64,000 nucleotides of DNA from Sipunculus nudus. Taxonomy: Eukaryota; Annelida; Sipuncula; Golfingiida; Sipunculidae. Below, piece by piece: positions 38,201-47,700 of this stretch. The stretch is taken from NCBI GenBank assembly GCA_026874595.1, contig CM049318.1, positions 31,404,956 through 31,468,955 on the forward strand, in the 5' to 3' direction. The position numbers and the translations under genes are program-made. A model generated the notes under the pieces. It was not told the DNA's origin. It made no database searches and saw only the letters and a program-made list of their open reading frames with translations. The first letter of the stretch is position 1, and the number at the start of each line of letters is the position of its first letter.

Positions 38201-38605
38201 AAGCCGGAAGAATACGTACAGGATGGCTCCAACGTGCGAGCGTATGATGTATCGTGGCCATGCTCGGGTATAAAAGCAAGGCACAAGGTTGGTGCCGATT
38301 TGACGTCATCCTCTTTTCGCTCGTCACGGGTATACCATTGGCCACGTGTTACGACACCGTGGCCGGCAGCAAAATACCTTTTCATCGCGAATGGACCAAT
38401 TCCACGTACAACCCAAACGTGGATAGAATCATCGATCCGGCTTCTGCTTACCCTGCCCCTCTCACGGCGGACACCTGCCCAACAGATATACTCCGGTACT
38501 TCTTCTCTTTCGACCAAAGCGCCCTGCCCTTGTTTGCTGCACTTCCGAGGTCGTCCGCGTCTAGCAGCACTCACGTCCCAGTCAACAAGTACCTGGATGG
38601 TTTGA
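29282..38605 (+). CDS. Giant helical tegument-type protein with repeated domain of about 440 residues
   Basis: A 3107-residue frame, among the longest expected in herpesviruses and close in size to large tegument protein UL36, which bridges capsid and envelope. The ATG at 29282 is used; the frame is open from 29138, overlapping the previous gene. The sequence is mostly helical and charged. At least three repeats are visible in the N-terminal third, marked by a Trp followed by N-x2-x-D-x-E-x-A and then a V/L-P-x-I/V/F-x-x-L block: anchor Trp at residues 168, 623 and 1050, with a weaker fourth near 1345. Residues about 1400-2300 are long coiled-coil-like helices; about 2380-2990 look globular, with Cys, Trp and His residues. 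After about 38250 (residue 2990) the frame turns compositionally foreign (Ser/Arg/Pro-rich) while the -1 frame looks protein-like, so the natural C-terminus probably lies in the other frame. UL36 assignment is by size, context and neighbouring deubiquitinase, not by motif. Confidence 0.7.
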   Translation: MDEHAASLVKRYEEAVKVYNERRDTLAHFCAICTSKVVGNIEEVEEMKQKLTMLKTKALRARTNIPSLQGVDIPLIVKKKVERKHKINIMPNTAKATKALDKAETEAVKREKKENDQTIADMRAGLLNELRDPSVTYDDVKRNESKYQHVLPITPAEEKDAKSTVEAWMTNMADYIEYALIHIEKKAEESPSMLAEPPRGVPGIFWLHKETDTQVATGRALLEMYRVLRASAVDHNKTLIDMVDQLKAWLENASLQCVHDKIRACLETWYELDASVLDERVDAMLGQIMPQLRLMRLRIRSGTSGDDEKSLRRMKIKITCMQDDLRELLRSVYESAAQYRATSKKNGQWHNTLTETEKKLQRELKQIEQDIAAVSARVVSLPQLRKSHRRRMNVPLTPLTETEPIEGPPSAPETASVRENPSDEVNNDRHENDPLTRDEARRILTEKNTPMQVRIATIAQRCPEVKKWNTRVSKAKDDYASHKRHLEEIIKRCMGTECSSCTEAASFIQTIDELEGDGQSLRRTTKNVLMKDHGIPAEIWDELRVIAEVYAIPDLPDTEKVRTKLRAQLEKLSKQEKDAERKQLLQLVKSGQLEYARARNVVQSLLPLQKDDVSFGKQAVEVWVNNVVKDVEIALSDYEQSCPPGCDAPPEKLPCYICLLEKPDSTGAELQELLGVCKDVYNASHNDSREDKLNRLIAWARQPGTKPILKGLRCCFKNVWNAESEELEKQINEHVSRVDEMFRNVDASYTSDECNRKNVTLLEEHIEKVSQVKKSLSWCEDKAAAWLQKLGGNQDQPFDVKGCRSDGLKKILQLLNAKNDKANALIGKLQGWKTAEHVQAQTASSPGQSSTVRGTGDDELIARTHAAQTAAAETAAAETAWLKEVLVATEQYNTSTEKTRAWIQACKTFQFENTRDIDMYKKELDQQVGVLDIHNSTFDKLRRGNCVVDGTLVASKDTTFWGNKEKEQIRFKKTEPITRTQIEEAKRVMQTKRKELEAKEKRQRREEIVRDLTASGTLTDVTSNLAQYMDTIYPLTKEEVTDLCLHCSHWTDRLTEDVERLAHAYTSGLDDGASQDAPRCIADEVPAVFGLLEHMCSDNSDKKQQYQRKRKEAETLLEIYQNLRAEQCARDTDNASRIQFLTERAWRETTPKRTSNVLLHCIIQVINEWTDQTVRDCTETVRGSASAIQASSEDIESFSKDGMHHLITTWDKTGLDQANNQLRDSQKRLNDTLNALTAAKAAAGTHWNKGDGCFAKKLNAADKSINAAIHQIQLLNVRAEHLRQKNDMDNKHTGSEHGEPADHVTEAYNKLLTTGLSEKANLPDTILQHVNRCGPTDEVTRMLDSLFRHLARVLECPTRLQDQVRFGTQLGVKQLGTSDIPLAKRLYRLVDIVAARTGTRTTYRQELEAGHVVISGIESAGNAISHMITDRLKQSVENLYPQTPAWTSVTANLDRLHNMMEMHDMEHTKRSCMADMFETKLKYVETAAQEATTNVDNSFQSVSYALYSLRHIQNELNMLKQEIAKEPDSVNKQERVGKAEKMLKQRYISHLRKQLEGVIKDILKDAIQEMQDILVNYHLTDEHVHYQCIAHRTCNVRELLNRCYQLLQENAHWGGTDGMFTTGGTGNNVMTLLKQLKPDDVKWFDGLVGLLNKSVDATLGSTKNLAQSIRRWAFEQGEKILRSEIPADSRLDPTEDVPDLREWLDKAARMGERVQSSLSTVSWILQSQEYQYVYDLVAGTLTAFQTLALQITGSSYQTALKYADNFKQSVHAIVDRIRNDISSGHQLIVAETALFHGQPCDDVTVAGKGISVNLHNIIRHTGELQDILQDAMTIIYSFRYAHTWLIQTVYPSWNRTQSAIQDSLQRLQNEVSTYIPQYILDAWIKQLDDKSSQLFLDWLQAKIHTETQVSTHLHTCYGTRNFMHESANTQQQIIQLTKRAVDKEHDRRTTLIENNVSACKEFLQRKVNEQNRNPDTDGLRNGIKTLIDKCIRTVERHCEHGKLIIQCILTSCKWYEHICNRYMDDTRALMGKKYTEEMSHSQTDNMRSVPDIMSCVVEQLAADIEEDVTQRMLILADKLHLDLISLHTEQMTYHANALSVHHTLGCLASLMVFSLFDMQQQQLHDYTHVEGRLTECRRSVQQAVQMSVAIMEYTEQNLRNLLQHDSIPYGTVGSYKADVQNKREELSRMMMETEDAFSRLQHTWPSTTEIRINITENVSLQVLNEVYNTCKTRIDAYQAFLELIQRATHLDTPDERRECEESWWCDGMVVRERLMTAFVRHVSHDDTDDKENLKRVRVWLDNIPKVYKCTLSQKDVRQLHQEKTHNIYKKSQKENNWGSCVEYDSRAECDLLFKQVISYQSGTGIMLHPFPDALRQLCSAWLARVNCQMDQQARMLTVLKKNNITVGYETWNSTRVIMDVCVSGYTYPSDPGGWLPEECLNHMVHVVLRTQPSPLQERVLVQAHLSLHVCMQEVTHGNVDNPRSHYSFAHIDDVYATKPPGVPLVAVVANSTSLGFTRLMRKPEPNTCSSLYEIIGPVSAWMHIREQSDGHNELDAAADHMSVVRPLLSEDTVMFLNDPNTFQTQCTIFQQFFKARGEHDIALSTREGARYEGNWLFTCTNENDCYTVPQCDMDTIFCCTTGLAQAAGRQDNSSEHITVEAALPFSREPLDRITTKQTVSVTDLIPNDGTSNTSGLYKVARHVFRVVECVYPFITRQTLEALKAEHGRQTGVETRSDGVKGWWISSQKAQETWHCLWVYGIRFCLAMKKVNSARAINGEQDVGPWGELPTFFNVCGRPVYNLKDKDLFQWVRMTDSIISDTGRTSHLFWLATCTAAVFAFCGSNVHWGLKALLGKTGLHHYVLSKDIPTRWSTNNQPRWDDRLCLRVAETLRGFMAYAVTAGRMIDSEVLETLWAQHGHGVGSVWDHILEEYTHLPTRCGNENNGFQFEEREVAMHEAADMQRSVLQHVYGLDKPEEYVQDGSNVRAYDVSWPCSGIKARHKVGADLTSSSFRSSRVYHWPRVTTPWPAAKYLFIANGPIPRTTQTWIESSIRLLLTLPLSRRTPAQQIYSGTSSLSTKAPCPCLLHFRGRPRLAALTSQSTSTWMV

Positions 38606-40296
38606 GGGGTTCGACGTTCATTCCTATAATAAGCGTGCAGATACTTACAGACGCTCTCAACACGGACGGTGGTGAGCGGTTCCTGCCGACGGGGTACGCT
38701 GTGGCAAACGAACACAACGAGAAAGTAAACCAACTGTCGTTTACGTATGGCGAAAGGATATGCGGTCCAGTTGAAGTTGAACGGGGTTGGTTTCGAAGGG
38801 TTTACAGAGTCCGCACAACAAAGGCGAGCGATGACGCGGGACTCATCCCTTGGTGTGATCGCGGTCACCTGGAGTGTGTTTCGTCGGACCAGCACCCAGA
38901 ATTCCCGTTGCAGATGTACACAAACGAAGAAGTTGCAAGGCCCAACGACAATGAAACACAGTTTCGTGTCGACGAACTCTCAGAAACAGAACTACAAAAT
39001 CTGAATGTACAGCAACACCATATGACACAGGGACACACAGGGTCAGAAGATGACGGCGTGTCTCTGTTTCACGAGATACAACAGACGGAGGAGTTGCTGA
39101 ATAGCAACTCGTGTAATATATCTTCTGATATATCTCCGTTACCTGTCTCACAAACCGCAAGTGATATATCATGCGCAAATATACAATCAAAGTCAGACGA
39201 TGACGTACAAGAACACCTGCCTCACAGGAAACAACATCGTAGTTACGAATTGTGTGATGACGTAACAATACATGGTAAAATGGGCTCCGGTCCATATGCA
39301 CAACAAAGGGCAGGCATATCTAGGGAAATAACAGAGTCATTTGCTAACATGAGTATAGGAGACATTCGCACTCTATCAGGTACTGCGGAAACACAGAATG
39401 TATCATCGGATACATATGAGACGGGTGACAGGCAACGATTGAAGAGCCATTCACAGCCAAACCGTCCGTTAATTCATAAATCTAAACACCAAAATACCAG
39501 ACGGCGTGAAAAAGGGTTGCGTCTAAAAGATACACAATCCCACGACATCATCATTCCTAACAGAACAAATATACCCGCCAAACCAACCATACATGTATCC
39601 ATGTTGACCGATCCCGTCCAAACTTCGCTACAACACATATCTCCATACACAAAGGTCTCTACAGAATCAAAAGTTATTGCGCCACAATATGGAGCCCCTA
39701 AAACAAAAGTACCTACAGAAACAGGTGTTACTGAGCCACAGTACAGAGCTCCTTACGCAAACGTTTCTACAAAATCAGATGTTACACAATCACAGGAATC
39801 CGATACGTTATTGGGGATAAGCATCCACACGTCTGATGCCCGGGACACCTCATACGTGAAGGATGCAACAGGTGCACGTGAAGACCATCGCAAAAATGTT
39901 AAAAATGAGGATACACGGAGACAAGGCGTTCAATTCGTCTACGAAGACCAGCCAAGCCGTTCCTACCAGCGGGAGGGTCAACCGTCCACTTTATTCGGTT
40001 CACGTGAAATGACGGCCACACCCCGCTCTCCCAGATCAAGTCGCGAGTTCATTCCGGTTGACATTCCGGTTGATCGACACGTGGAACACAGGAACATGCA
40101 CGTACCAACCCCTGGTGTGCACAAGCATCAGACACAGACCAAAGGCCCTATTCATGATTCGGAACTGTTTACGGTTTTATGTAACACCCTAAACACGATC
40201 CGCCAAACACAGCCGCTTGCGATATTACCCCCCCGAAAAGGCCGTAATCTGAACGACGAGTACGACCTTATCCGGCTTTACATGAGCGACGAATGA
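38260..40296 (+). CDS. C-terminal continuation of giant protein or separate unassigned gene
   Basis: A 678-residue frame from the first ATG at 38260 (open from 38248), overlapping the previous frame by 346 bases in the -1 phase. Residues 1-190 look folded, with a hydrophobic stretch (V-I-L-F-S-L-V-T-G-I-P-L) near residue 20, which could be a signal peptide or, if fused to the upstream protein, a core helix. From about 215 the protein is polar and disordered, with three 18-residue repeats (39640-39800), then a conserved-looking C-terminal segment of about 40 residues (L-F-T-V-L-C-N-T-L-N-T-I to the acidic end). Capsid-binding C-terminal tails are known for UL36. A TATA box at 38269 lies just after the ATG, so a downstream-initiated product is also possible. 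Poly(A) signal 18 bases after the stop. Confidence 0.6.
   Translation: MLGYKSKAQGWCRFDVILFSLVTGIPLATCYDTVAGSKIPFHREWTNSTYNPNVDRIIDPASAYPAPLTADTCPTDILRYFFSFDQSALPLFAALPRSSASSSTHVPVNKYLDGLRGSTFIPIISVQILTDALNTDGGERFLPTGYAVANEHNEKVNQLSFTYGERICGPVEVERGWFRRVYRVRTTKASDDAGLIPWCDRGHLECVSSDQHPEFPLQMYTNEEVARPNDNETQFRVDELSETELQNLNVQQHHMTQGHTGSEDDGVSLFHEIQQTEELLNSNSCNISSDISPLPVSQTASDISCANIQSKSDDDVQEHLPHRKQHRSYELCDDVTIHGKMGSGPYAQQRAGISREITESFANMSIGDIRTLSGTAETQNVSSDTYETGDRQRLKSHSQPNRPLIHKSKHQNTRRREKGLRLKDTQSHDIIIPNRTNIPAKPTIHVSMLTDPVQTSLQHISPYTKVSTESKVIAPQYGAPKTKVPTETGVTEPQYRAPYANVSTKSDVTQSQESDTLLGISIHTSDARDTSYVKDATGAREDHRKNVKNEDTRRQGVQFVYEDQPSRSYQREGQPSTLFGSREMTATPRSPRSSREFIPVDIPVDRHVEHRNMHVPTPGVHKHQTQTKGPIHDSELFTVLCNTLNTIRQTQPLAILPPRKGRNLNDEYDLIRLYMSDE
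38269..38276 (+). promoter_or_regulatory. TATA-box-like sequence inside overlap
   Basis: TATAAAAG embedded where the giant frame and the next frame overlap. If used, transcripts would start after the first ATG of the downstream frame; the next in-frame Met is about 220 codons further on. Confidence 0.35.
39640..39800 (+). repeat. 54-bp (18-residue) tandem repeat, three imperfect copies
   Basis: In-frame units beginning at 39643, 39697 and 39751 share P-x-x-K/N-V-x-T-x-x-x-V; they lie in the disordered middle of the protein. Confidence 0.8.
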
Positions 40297-40313
40297 GGTG
40301 ATCATTAACATAA

Positions 40314-40319
40314 AATAAA
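40314..40319 (+). terminator. Polyadenylation signal after last viral gene
   Basis: AATAAA 18 bases after the stop codon at 40296. Confidence 0.65.
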
Positions 40320-40428
40320 AACAACAACACCTAATCTGTATGAGATAACAACCAACATCAGAAATATTAAATAGTAATTTATTATCTGATAGTCTGCCGC
40401 ATGTTTAAGTGGTTCATCCTCTTTTTAC

Positions 40429-40683
40429 CTAACTGTCCGTGTTATGCAAAGCATCTGTTATACTGAAAGTGGTGGTCGCTGAAGGGGGCATGGCCCACCA
40501 CGTTTGGACGACTCCACCCGCCTCGTAATTTCCGATGAGGATCTGTATTTGTGGGAAACGTTGAAACAGCAACATGTGGCGTGTGGGAAGCAGATGAACA
40601 TCATCCATGACGACTACATGAAAAAAATGGGTCCCTGCAAACACAGTACGTAAACCTAACGTTCGTGGAAAGTTACAGGTCAT
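40429..40683 (-). pseudogene. Short viral-like frame with helicase motif II/III resemblance
   Basis: An 84-residue frame (ATG at 40683, stop codon directly upstream in frame) containing F-H-V-V-V-M-D-D-V-H-L-L and, 20 residues on, I-Q-I-L-I-G-N. Hydrophobic-DD-x-H followed by hydrophobic-I-G-N/D is the spacing of helicase motifs II and III, so it may be a broken piece of a viral or transposon helicase. No Walker A is present and the frame stops at the start of the AACGTT repeats. Weak evidence; chance similarity is possible. Confidence 0.25.
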
Positions 40684-40689
40684 AACATT

Positions 40690-43600
40690 ATTTAGAAACG
40701 TGCAGGCAACGTCAAGTTTACGTCATATTGAAATACAGGAACGTCCGTCCAAGGTACTTTATGTAACGTTTTAATATAACCTTGTATTTACATTTAAAGA
40801 ACGTTGTCCTGTACTTCCTAAACGCCTTTGGTTAAAACGCATTGTATTGTTATTATGTAACGTACATCAAACGTTATGTACACGTTAATGGGCACGTTCT
40901 GAATTTCGATCAGGTTCCTTATTCTGCAATATTGTTTAAAAACATTTGTAAAACATGGTGCGAACGTTATACTTAACGTCCTAACTACTCTAAAGTAAAA
41001 TATTATTGGCAACAGCAAACGGACGTTTTAGAAACGTTGCATTAAAAGTTTTTTATGTTGTGCATGCGGTTAGGTTTGCGACGTTTTTCGGCACGTTATA
41101 TGGACGTATCGTAAACATTGCAAAGTTTCGGTCCAATATGTTTAAGTTACAAATATACGCAACGTTATTTCAAACATTAATATATGGTTTTATATACGAT
41201 ACGGTGCACAATGTAAAGCTGATGAAAATACAGATTTTTACGACGCTGTATACAACGGTCAAGAAACATGTTGGGAACGTTATGGTGAACGTCTGCAATA
41301 CCCGGAAGTATAACATTTTAGGCAATGTCGAAGAGACGTCTGCAAAATGTTACACACAACGTTTCACATGTTGTGCATATGGTTACATTTGCGACGTTGT
41401 TTTGCACGTAAAATGTACGTATTCTAAACATTGCAAATAAGTCGGGTCTGTGAGTGTAATTTTCAAATATACACAAAGTTATTTAAAATATAGACATACT
41501 ATTATATAAACTTTATGGTGCACAATCTAAAACAGGTGAAAATACAGATTTTTACTGCGCTGTATACAACGTATTTAACACATGCTGAGAACGTTTTATT
41601 GGACGTCCTAAAAGTCGGAAAGTATAACATACTAGGAAATGTTATAGAGACGTTTGCAAAATGTAACACATAACGTTATACATGTTGTGCGTGTGGTTAC
41701 ATTTGCGACGTTGTTTTTGCACGTAAAATTAACGTATCCTAAACATTGCAAATTAGTCGGTTCAATATGTTTAAATTACAAATATACACAACGTTATTTC
41801 AACCATTAATATACGGTTTTATATACGATACGGTGCACAATGTAAAGCTGATGAAAATACAGATTTTTACGACGCTGTATACAACGGTCAGGAAACATGT
41901 TGGGAACGTTATGGTGAACGTCTGCGATACCCGGAAGTATAACATTTTAGGCAATGTCGAAGAGACGTCTGCAATATGTTACACACAACGTTTCACATGT
42001 TGTGCATATGGTTACATTTGGACGTTGTTTTGCACGTAAAATGTACGTATTCCAAACATTGCAAATTAGTCGGGTCTGTGAATGTAATTTTCAAATATAC
42101 ACAAAGTTATTTAAAATATAGATATACTGTTATATATACGTTATGGTGCACAATCTAAAACAGGTGAAAATACAGATTTCTACTGCGCTGTATAAAACGT
42201 ATTTGACACATGCTGAGAACGTTTTATTGGACGTCCTAAAAGTCGGAAAGTATAACATACTAGGAAATGTTATAGAGACGTTTGCTATATGTAACACATA
42301 ACGTTATACATTTTGTGCGTGTGGTTACATTTGCGACGTTGTTTTGGCACGTAAAATTAACGTATCTTAAACATTGCAAATTAGTCGGTTCAATATGTTT
42401 AAATTACAAATATACTCAACGTTATTTCAAACATTAATATACGGTTTTATATACGGTACGGTGCACAATGTAAAACTGCTGAAAATACAGGTTTTTACGA
42501 CGCTGTAAACAACGGTCAAGAAACATGTTGGGAACGTTATGATGAACGTCTTCAATACCCGGAAGTATAACATTTTAGGCAATGTCGAAGAGACGTCTGC
42601 AAAATGTTACACATAACGTTTCACATGTTGTGCATATGGGTAACATTTGCGACGTTGTTTTGCACGTAAAATGTACGTATCCTAAACATTGCAAATTAGT
42701 CGGGTCTGTGAATGTAATTTTCAAATATACACAGTTATTTAAAATATAGATATACTGTTATATATACGTTATTGTGCACAATCTAAAACAGGTGAAAATA
42801 CAGATTTTTTACTGCGGTGTATACAACGTATTTGACACATGCTGAGAACGTTTTATTGGACGTCCTAAAAGTCGATAAGTATAACATATTAGGAAATGTT
42901 ATAGAGACGTTTGCAAAATGTAACACATAACGTTATACATGTTGTGCGTGTGGTTACATTTGCGACGTTGTTTTTGCACGTAAAATTAACGTATCCTAAA
43001 CATTGCAAATTAGTCGGTTCAATATGTTTAAATTACATATATACACAACGTTATTTCAACCATTAATATACGGTTTTATATACGATACGGTGCACAATGT
43101 ATAAGCTGATGAAAATACAGATTTTTACGACGCTGTATACAACGGTCAAGAAACATGTTGGGAACGTTATGGTGAACGTCTGCAATACCTGGAAATATGA
43201 CATTTTAGGCAATGTCGTAGAGATGTCTGCAAAATGTTACACATAATGTTTCACATGTTGTGCATGTGGATACATTTGCGACGTTGTTTTGCACGTAAAA
43301 TGTACGTATCCTAAACGTTGAAAATTAGTCGGGTCTGTGATTGTAATTTTCAAATATACACAAAGTTATTTGAAATATAGATTACTGTTATCTATACGTT
43401 ATGGTGCACAATCTAAAACTGTTGAAAATACAGATTTTTACTGTTCTGTATGCAACGTATTTAAGTCAAGCTGAGAACGTTACTGTGAATTTCTGCAATA
43501 CTCGGAAGTATAACATTTAAGGCAATGTCGAAGAGACGTCTGCGAAATGTTACACATAACGTTTCACATGTTGTGTATGTAGTTACGTTTGCGATATTTT

Positions 43601-44420
43601 GGTATGTAAAATGGACGTATCATAAACGTTGCAAATTAGTCGGTTCAATATGTTTAAATTTCAAATATACACAACGTTATTTCAAACATTAATATACGGT
43701 TTTATATACGATACGGTGCACAATGTAAAGCTGATGAAAATACAGAATTTTACGACGCTGTATACAACGGTCAAGAAACATGTTGGGAACGTTATGGTGA
43801 ACGTCTGCAATACCCGGAAGTATAACATTTTAGGCAATGTCGAAGAGACGTCTGCAAAATGTTACACACAACGTTTCACATGTTGTGCATATGGTTACAT
43901 TTGCGACGTGGTTTTGCAAGTAAAATGTACGTATTCTAAACATTGCAAATTAGTCGGGTCTGTGATTGTAATTTTCAAATATACACAAAGTTATTTAAAA
44001 TATAGATATACTGTTATATATACGTTATGGTGCACAATCTAAAACAGGTGAAAATACAGATTTCTACTGCGCTGTATACAACGTATTTGACACATGCTGA
44101 GAACGTTTTATTGGACGTCCTAAAAGTCGGAAAGTATAACATATTAGGAAAGGTTATAGAGACGTTTGCTATATGTAACACATAACGTTATACATTTTGT
44201 GCGTGTGGTTACATTTGCGACGTTGTTTTGGCACGTAAAATTAACGTATCTTAAACATTGCAAATTAGTCGGTTCAATATGTTTAAATTACAAATATACT
44301 CAACGTTATTTCAAACATTAATATACGGTTTTATATACAATACGTTGCACAATGTTAAGCTGATGAAAATACAGATTTTTATGTACGTATCCTTAACGTT
44401 GCAAATTAGCCACCAATCAC
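40690..44420. repeat. AACGTT-rich satellite, about 628-bp higher-order repeat
   Basis: About five to six tandem copies; the marker AATTAGTCGGTTCAATATG recurs near 41750, 42383, 43012, 43637 and 44266. Each 628-bp unit has two diverged halves of about 315 bp, one headed by GTCGGTTCAATATG and one by GTCGGGTCTGTGA. AACGTT/ACGTT occurs densely throughout. Two copies keep open frames of about 100-140 codons, but others are broken by indels, so these are not supported genes. The block starts directly after the last viral sequence and could be host satellite or viral terminal repeat. Confidence 0.85.
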
Positions 44421-44799
44421 AATGTGGTTTTATATGATACGGCATGCAACATACATTAAACGTGTAAAGGACGTGAAATATCTGTTGTCTCCCATACTCA
44501 GTAATATAACGTTCAACGTCACTGAAACATTTGCAGTATGTTGCACTCAACATGTTGTGTATATGGATATATTCCCGACGTTTTCCGGCAGATAAACGCA
44601 ATGTATCAGACACATTGAAAAGCGGTGAATGTTGTTAAAAAGCACGCTACACAATTGTAATTACAAGTATATAGATCAAAGGTTATCCAAAATACATTTA
44701 TCACAGCCACTTGTGAGCAGCAGGATTTATTAGCAGCAGCCACATGTAAATTACAACCATGTATAATCACCAAAATATCAGTATTATTCTGCATGTTCA

Positions 44800-47700
44800 A
44801 CACCCTAGGTGAATTTTAACCTAATCATATGCACAAAAAGCCCTGTTAAATGCTAAAAATCCCTGTTTTAAAGACACCCCCTAATGGCAAGTATTAACAG
44901 CGGCCATCTGCAATCTGCAATCCTGTATATTTTCACCAAAAGATAAGTTAAATCCTGCATTTTCAACACCCTAGCTGAATTTTAACCTGATCATATACAC
45001 AAAAAGCCATGTAAAGTGCTAAAAAAATCATTTTTTTTTTGCTCCTCATTGGTACAAAAACACAGCCAGCTCTCCAAATTTTGGTATACATATTTCTCCA
45101 AGGGGTCATCTGCAGCCCAAAACTTTTCAGACTAATCAGCCAAATAACACAGAATTTAGCTCAAGACACCACATGTATTACAGCCAATTTGATTCGGTAC
45201 GGATGAAAACACTTTAAAGGATACCTCAAAATGGTAGGTATTAACAGGAGCCATATGCAAATTGCAACCATGTATGTTCACCAAATAATCAGTAAAATCC
45301 TGCATTTTAAACACCCTAGCTGAATTTTAACCTGACCATATGCACAAAAAGCCATGTAAAGTGCTAAAAATCCATTTTTTGCTCCTTGGTACAAAAACAC
45401 AGCCAGGTCTCCCAATTTTGTATACATATTTCTCCAAGGGGTCATCTGCAGCCCAAAACTTTTCAGACTAATCAGCCAAATTACACAAAATTTAGCTCAA
45501 GACACCACATGTATTAAAGCCAAGTGTACAGATGAAAACACTTTAAAGTGTAAAGTGCTAAAAATTAATTTTTGCTCCTCATTGGTACAAAAACACAGCC
45601 AGGTCTCCCAATTTTTGTATACATATTTCTCCAAGGGGTCATCTGCAGCCCAAAACATTTCAGACTAATCAGCCAAATAACACAGAATTTAGCTCAAGAC
45701 ACCACATGTATTAAGCCAATTTGAATTGGTACGGATGAAAACACTTTAAAGGATACCTCAAAATGGTAGGTATTAACAGGAGCCATATGCAAATTGCAAC
45801 CATGTATGTTCACCAAAGTATCAGTAAAATCCTGCATTTTGAACACCCTAGCTGAATTTTAACCTGATCATATGCACAAAAAGCCATGTAAAGTGCTAAA
45901 AATCTATTTTTTACTCCTCATTGGTACAAAAACACAGCCAGCTCTCCCAATTTTTGTATACATATTCCTCCAAGGTGTCATCTGCAGCCCAAAACTTTTC
46001 AGACTAATCAGCCAAATGACACAGATTTAAGCTCAAGACACCACATGTATTAAAGCCAAGGTGAGTCAGTACAGATGAAAACACTTTAAAGGATACCCCA
46101 AAATGGTAGGTATATTAACAGGAGCCATATGCAAATTGCAACCATGTATGTTCACCAAAGTATCAGTAAAATCCTGCATTTTGAACACCCTAGCTGAATT
46201 TTAACCTGATCATATGCACAAAAAGCCTTGTAAAGTGCTAAAAATCCATTTTTGCTCCTCATTGGTACAAAAACACAGCCAGGTGTCCCAATTTTTGTAT
46301 ACATATTCCTCCAAGGTGTCATCTGCAGCCCAAAACTTTTCAGAGTAATCAGCCAAATGACACAGATTTAAGCTCAAGACACCACATGTATTAAAGCCAA
46401 GGTGAGTCAGTACAAATGAAAACACTTTAAAGGATACCCCAAAATGGTAGGTATTAACAGGAGCCATATGCAAATTGCAACCATGTATGTTTACCAAAGT
46501 ATCAGTAAAATCCTGCATTTTGAACACCCTAGCTGAATTTTAACCTGATCATATGCACAAAAAGCCTTGTAAAGTGCTAAAAATCCATTTTTGCTCCTCA
46601 TTGGTACAAAAACAAAGTCAGGTCTCCCAATTTTTGTATACATATTTCTCCAAGGGGTCATCTGCAGCCCAAAACTTTTCAGACTAATCAGCCAAATAAC
46701 ACAGAATTTAGCTCAAGACACCACATGTATTAAAGCCAAGTTGAGTCGGTACAGATGAAAACACTTTAAAGGATACCTCAAAATGGTAGGTATTAACAGG
46801 AGCCATATGCAAATTGCAACCATGCATGTTCACCAAAGTATCAGTAAAATCCTGCATTTTGAATACCCTAGCTGATTTTTAACCTGATCATATGCACAAA
46901 AAGCCATGTAAAGTGCTAAAAATCCATTTTTTGCTCCTTGGTACAAAAACACAGCCAGGTCTCCCAATTTTGTATACATATTTCTCCAAGGGGTCATCTG
47001 CAGCCCAAAACTTTTCAGACTAATCAGCCAAATTACACAAAATTTAGCTCAAGACACCACATGTATTAAAGCCAAGTTGAGTCGGTACAGATGAAAACAC
47101 TTTAAAGTGTAAAGTGCTAAAAATTAATTTTTGCTCCTCATTGGTACAAAAACACAGCCAGGTGTCCTAATTTTTGTATACATATTTCTCCAAGGTGTCA
47201 TCTGCAGCCCAAAACATTTCAGACTTATCAGCCAAATAACACAGAATTTAGCTCAAGACACCACATGTATTAAACCAAGTTGAGTCGGTACAGATGAAAA
47301 CACTTTAAAGGATACCTCAAAATGGTAGGTATTAACAGGAGCCATATGCAAATTGCAACCATGTATGTTCACCAAAGTATCAGTAAAATCCTGCATTTTG
47401 AACACCCTAGCTGAATTTTAACCTGATCATATGCACAAAAAGTCATGTAAAGTGCTAAAAATCCATTTTTGCTCCTCATTGGTACAAAAACACAGCCAGG
47501 TCTCCCAATTTTTGTATACATATTCCTCCAAGGGGTCATCTGCAGCCCAAAACATTTCAGACTAATCAGCCAAATAACACAGAATTTAGCTCAAGACACC
47601 ACATGTATTAAAGCCAAGTTGAGTCGGTACAGATGAAAACACTTTAAAGTGTAAAGTGCTAAAAATTAATTTTTGCTCCTCATTGGTACAAAAACACAGC

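Noticed and set aside
38254-38605. Last 115 or so residues of the giant frame as genuine protein
   Set aside because: Composition shifts abruptly to Ser/Arg/Pro while the overlapping -1 frame looks protein-like; kept within the stated frame but doubted.
41006-44042. Frames of 97-144 codons with similar sequence in the 628-bp satellite
   Set aside because: Other units of the same satellite are broken by indels and no unit has gene signals; similarity reflects the DNA repeat.
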